DNA from: Ferrithrix thermotolerans DSM 19514
GTDB lineage: Bacteria; Actinomycetota; Acidimicrobiia; Acidimicrobiales; Acidimicrobiaceae
DNA length: 32,490 bases
Direction: 5' to 3'
Assembly (NCBI RefSeq): GCF_900128965.1
Contig: NZ_FQUL01000026.1
Span: forward strand, 1 to 32,490
The translations under genes were made by a program, and so were the position numbers. Every line of letters starts with the position of its first letter. The first letter of the stretch is position 1. This document shows positions 31,754 to 32,490 of this stretch, one piece after another. The notes under the pieces are model-generated. The model was not told the DNA's origin. It was given only the letters and a program-made list of their open reading frames with translations, and did not search any database.

Positions 31754-32490
31754 TGAGGGGTCCCCAATAGCTGATCCACTGTCTCTGTGAGTTCTGCCTT
31801 TGGTTATCGTTGTTGAGAGTATCACCCTACCCATCCTGCTCGTCTTTCCACTAAAGGAAACATCCAAGAGAGCAGGAGGGGTTGGGGGGAGTATAGCTTT
31901 CTTCGGTTGTGCTGCTTTCGCCTTCTCCTCCCGTACTTCCCATTACATATGTGGTCGTTCTTTGGCGCTTCGTAGTCGCCGTCGCTGCTTCACAACAGGG
32001 AGCGCCAAGAACTCCTTGGGAGAGAGATAGCCCAAGGAGCTGTGGAAATATGAAACTATGAGGACGATACTAGTTGTACTTTACTTGTCAATTCTCCAAG
32101 AGGAGCTGAGCTTCAGAGATGCTGTCGAAGAGCTCTCCGTTTATCATCTCATCTCGTAATCTCTTATTGAAGGACTCGACCTTGCCGTTTTGCCATGGCG
32201 ATCCTTAGATGGTAAAGCACAAGGTCACCCCTAACTCATCACAGAACTCCGAGAGGGCGTGTGCAATGAACTTCGGACCATTATCAACCCGGAGGTACTT
32301 CGGTGCTCCTCTGGTGGCAACCAGATCATCTAAGTGCACAAGCACTCCTTCTTTGTCGATGGACCTTGAAGCAGAGATACAGAGGCTTTCTCTTTTAGTA
32401 CTCATCAATAATGTTCAAGAGCTTGATGGGATAGGTATCGGTGCTTTGGCAAAGGAGGAAGTCCATAGCCCAACACACATCAACTGACGT
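31754..32490 (-). mobile_element. IS3-family insertion element, 3' part (terminus at 31754)
   Basis: The element starts here with TGAGGGGTCCCCAATAG, a TGA-type terminus of the kind seen in IS3 elements, and continues past the window end. It holds an rve-type transposase on the minus strand (listed separately). About 190 bp lie between the transposase stop and the terminus. The other end and the target duplication lie outside. Confidence 0.8.
31943..32490 (-). pseudogene. IS3-family transposase (integrase core), decayed
   Basis: The minus strand, read with corrections, gives an IS3 integrase core: CWAMDFLLCQSTDTYPIKLL, LNIIDEY, then after a frameshift near 32395 TKRESLCISASRSIDKEG and RGAPKYLRVDNGPKF (catalytic Asp of DNGP), GVTLCFTI, a TAA at 32205-32207, then SPWQNGKVESFNKRLRDE (catalytic Glu). 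It continues to two more in-frame stops and a last frame change, HSSLGYLSPKEFLALPVV, ending at 31943-31945. Three stops and two shifts make it non-functional. It is not the same element as the relic at 12.4-13.6 kb. Confidence 0.88.

Noticed and set aside
31571-31756. Frame after sqdB as a possible truncated glycosyltransferase
   Set aside because: The translation has no N-terminal glycosyltransferase pattern and ends at the IS boundary by chance.

Overview
The window reads as a chromosomal segment of an actinobacterium, most likely an acidophile of the Acidimicrobiia type (Acidithrix/Ferrimicrobium-like). That is an inference from several genes taken together: a FurB/Zur-like regulator of mycobacterial type, a DsbA-fold protein resembling the mycothiol-dependent Rv2466c family, an acid-active sedolisin protease, an actinobacterial-style glutamine-synthetase-like gene next to a FluG-type amidohydrolase, and base composition near 50% GC. 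No rRNA, tRNA or CRISPR array was seen.

Left edge (1-1040): the 3' part of a frameshifted IS1380-family transposase and a perfect 15-bp hairpin, directly against the start of a SAM-methyltransferase gene. 1.0-4.8 kb: methyltransferase, an unrecognised protein, a DCC-family (DUF393) redox protein, then a Zur-like repressor followed by a NicO/UreH-like membrane protein with a clear Fur/Zur-type palindrome between them. 4.9-6.8 kb: a two-gene ABC-2 exporter. 7-12.3 kb: an acyltransferase-like protein resembling autoinducer/N-acyl amino acid synthases, a membrane GGDEF-EAL protein, a secreted lipoprotein of the Yx(FWY)xxD repeat family and a DnaQ-like exonuclease.

12.4-13.6 kb holds no intact gene. 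Conceptual translation with frameshifts shows it is a decayed IS3-family element (orfA and orfB on the minus strand). 13.7-15 kb: peroxiredoxin and the biotin transporter BioY.

15-21 kb is the most coherent accessory block: FluG-like amidohydrolase, RpiR/SIS regulator and glutamine-synthetase-like ligase on the minus strand, divergent from an APC-family amine/amino-acid permease and a PuuD-like gamma-glutamyl hydrolase. Together they suggest uptake of an amine, gamma-glutamylation and hydrolytic release under RpiR control. The oxidising enzymes of the classical Puu pathway are not in the window.

21-23.3 kb: a small minus-strand group of two proteins, each built from two YbjQ-like domains, behind an unrecognised 141-residue protein. 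23.4-29.9 kb: membrane-anchored sedolisin, amidase, DEAD-box helicase, DsbA-fold protein and AlaX-type tRNA editing protein. 30.4-31.6 kb: a UDP-sulfoquinovose synthase (SqdB/SQD1). The right edge (from 31754) is a second, different IS3-family element, also decayed, whose TGA-type terminus can be read.
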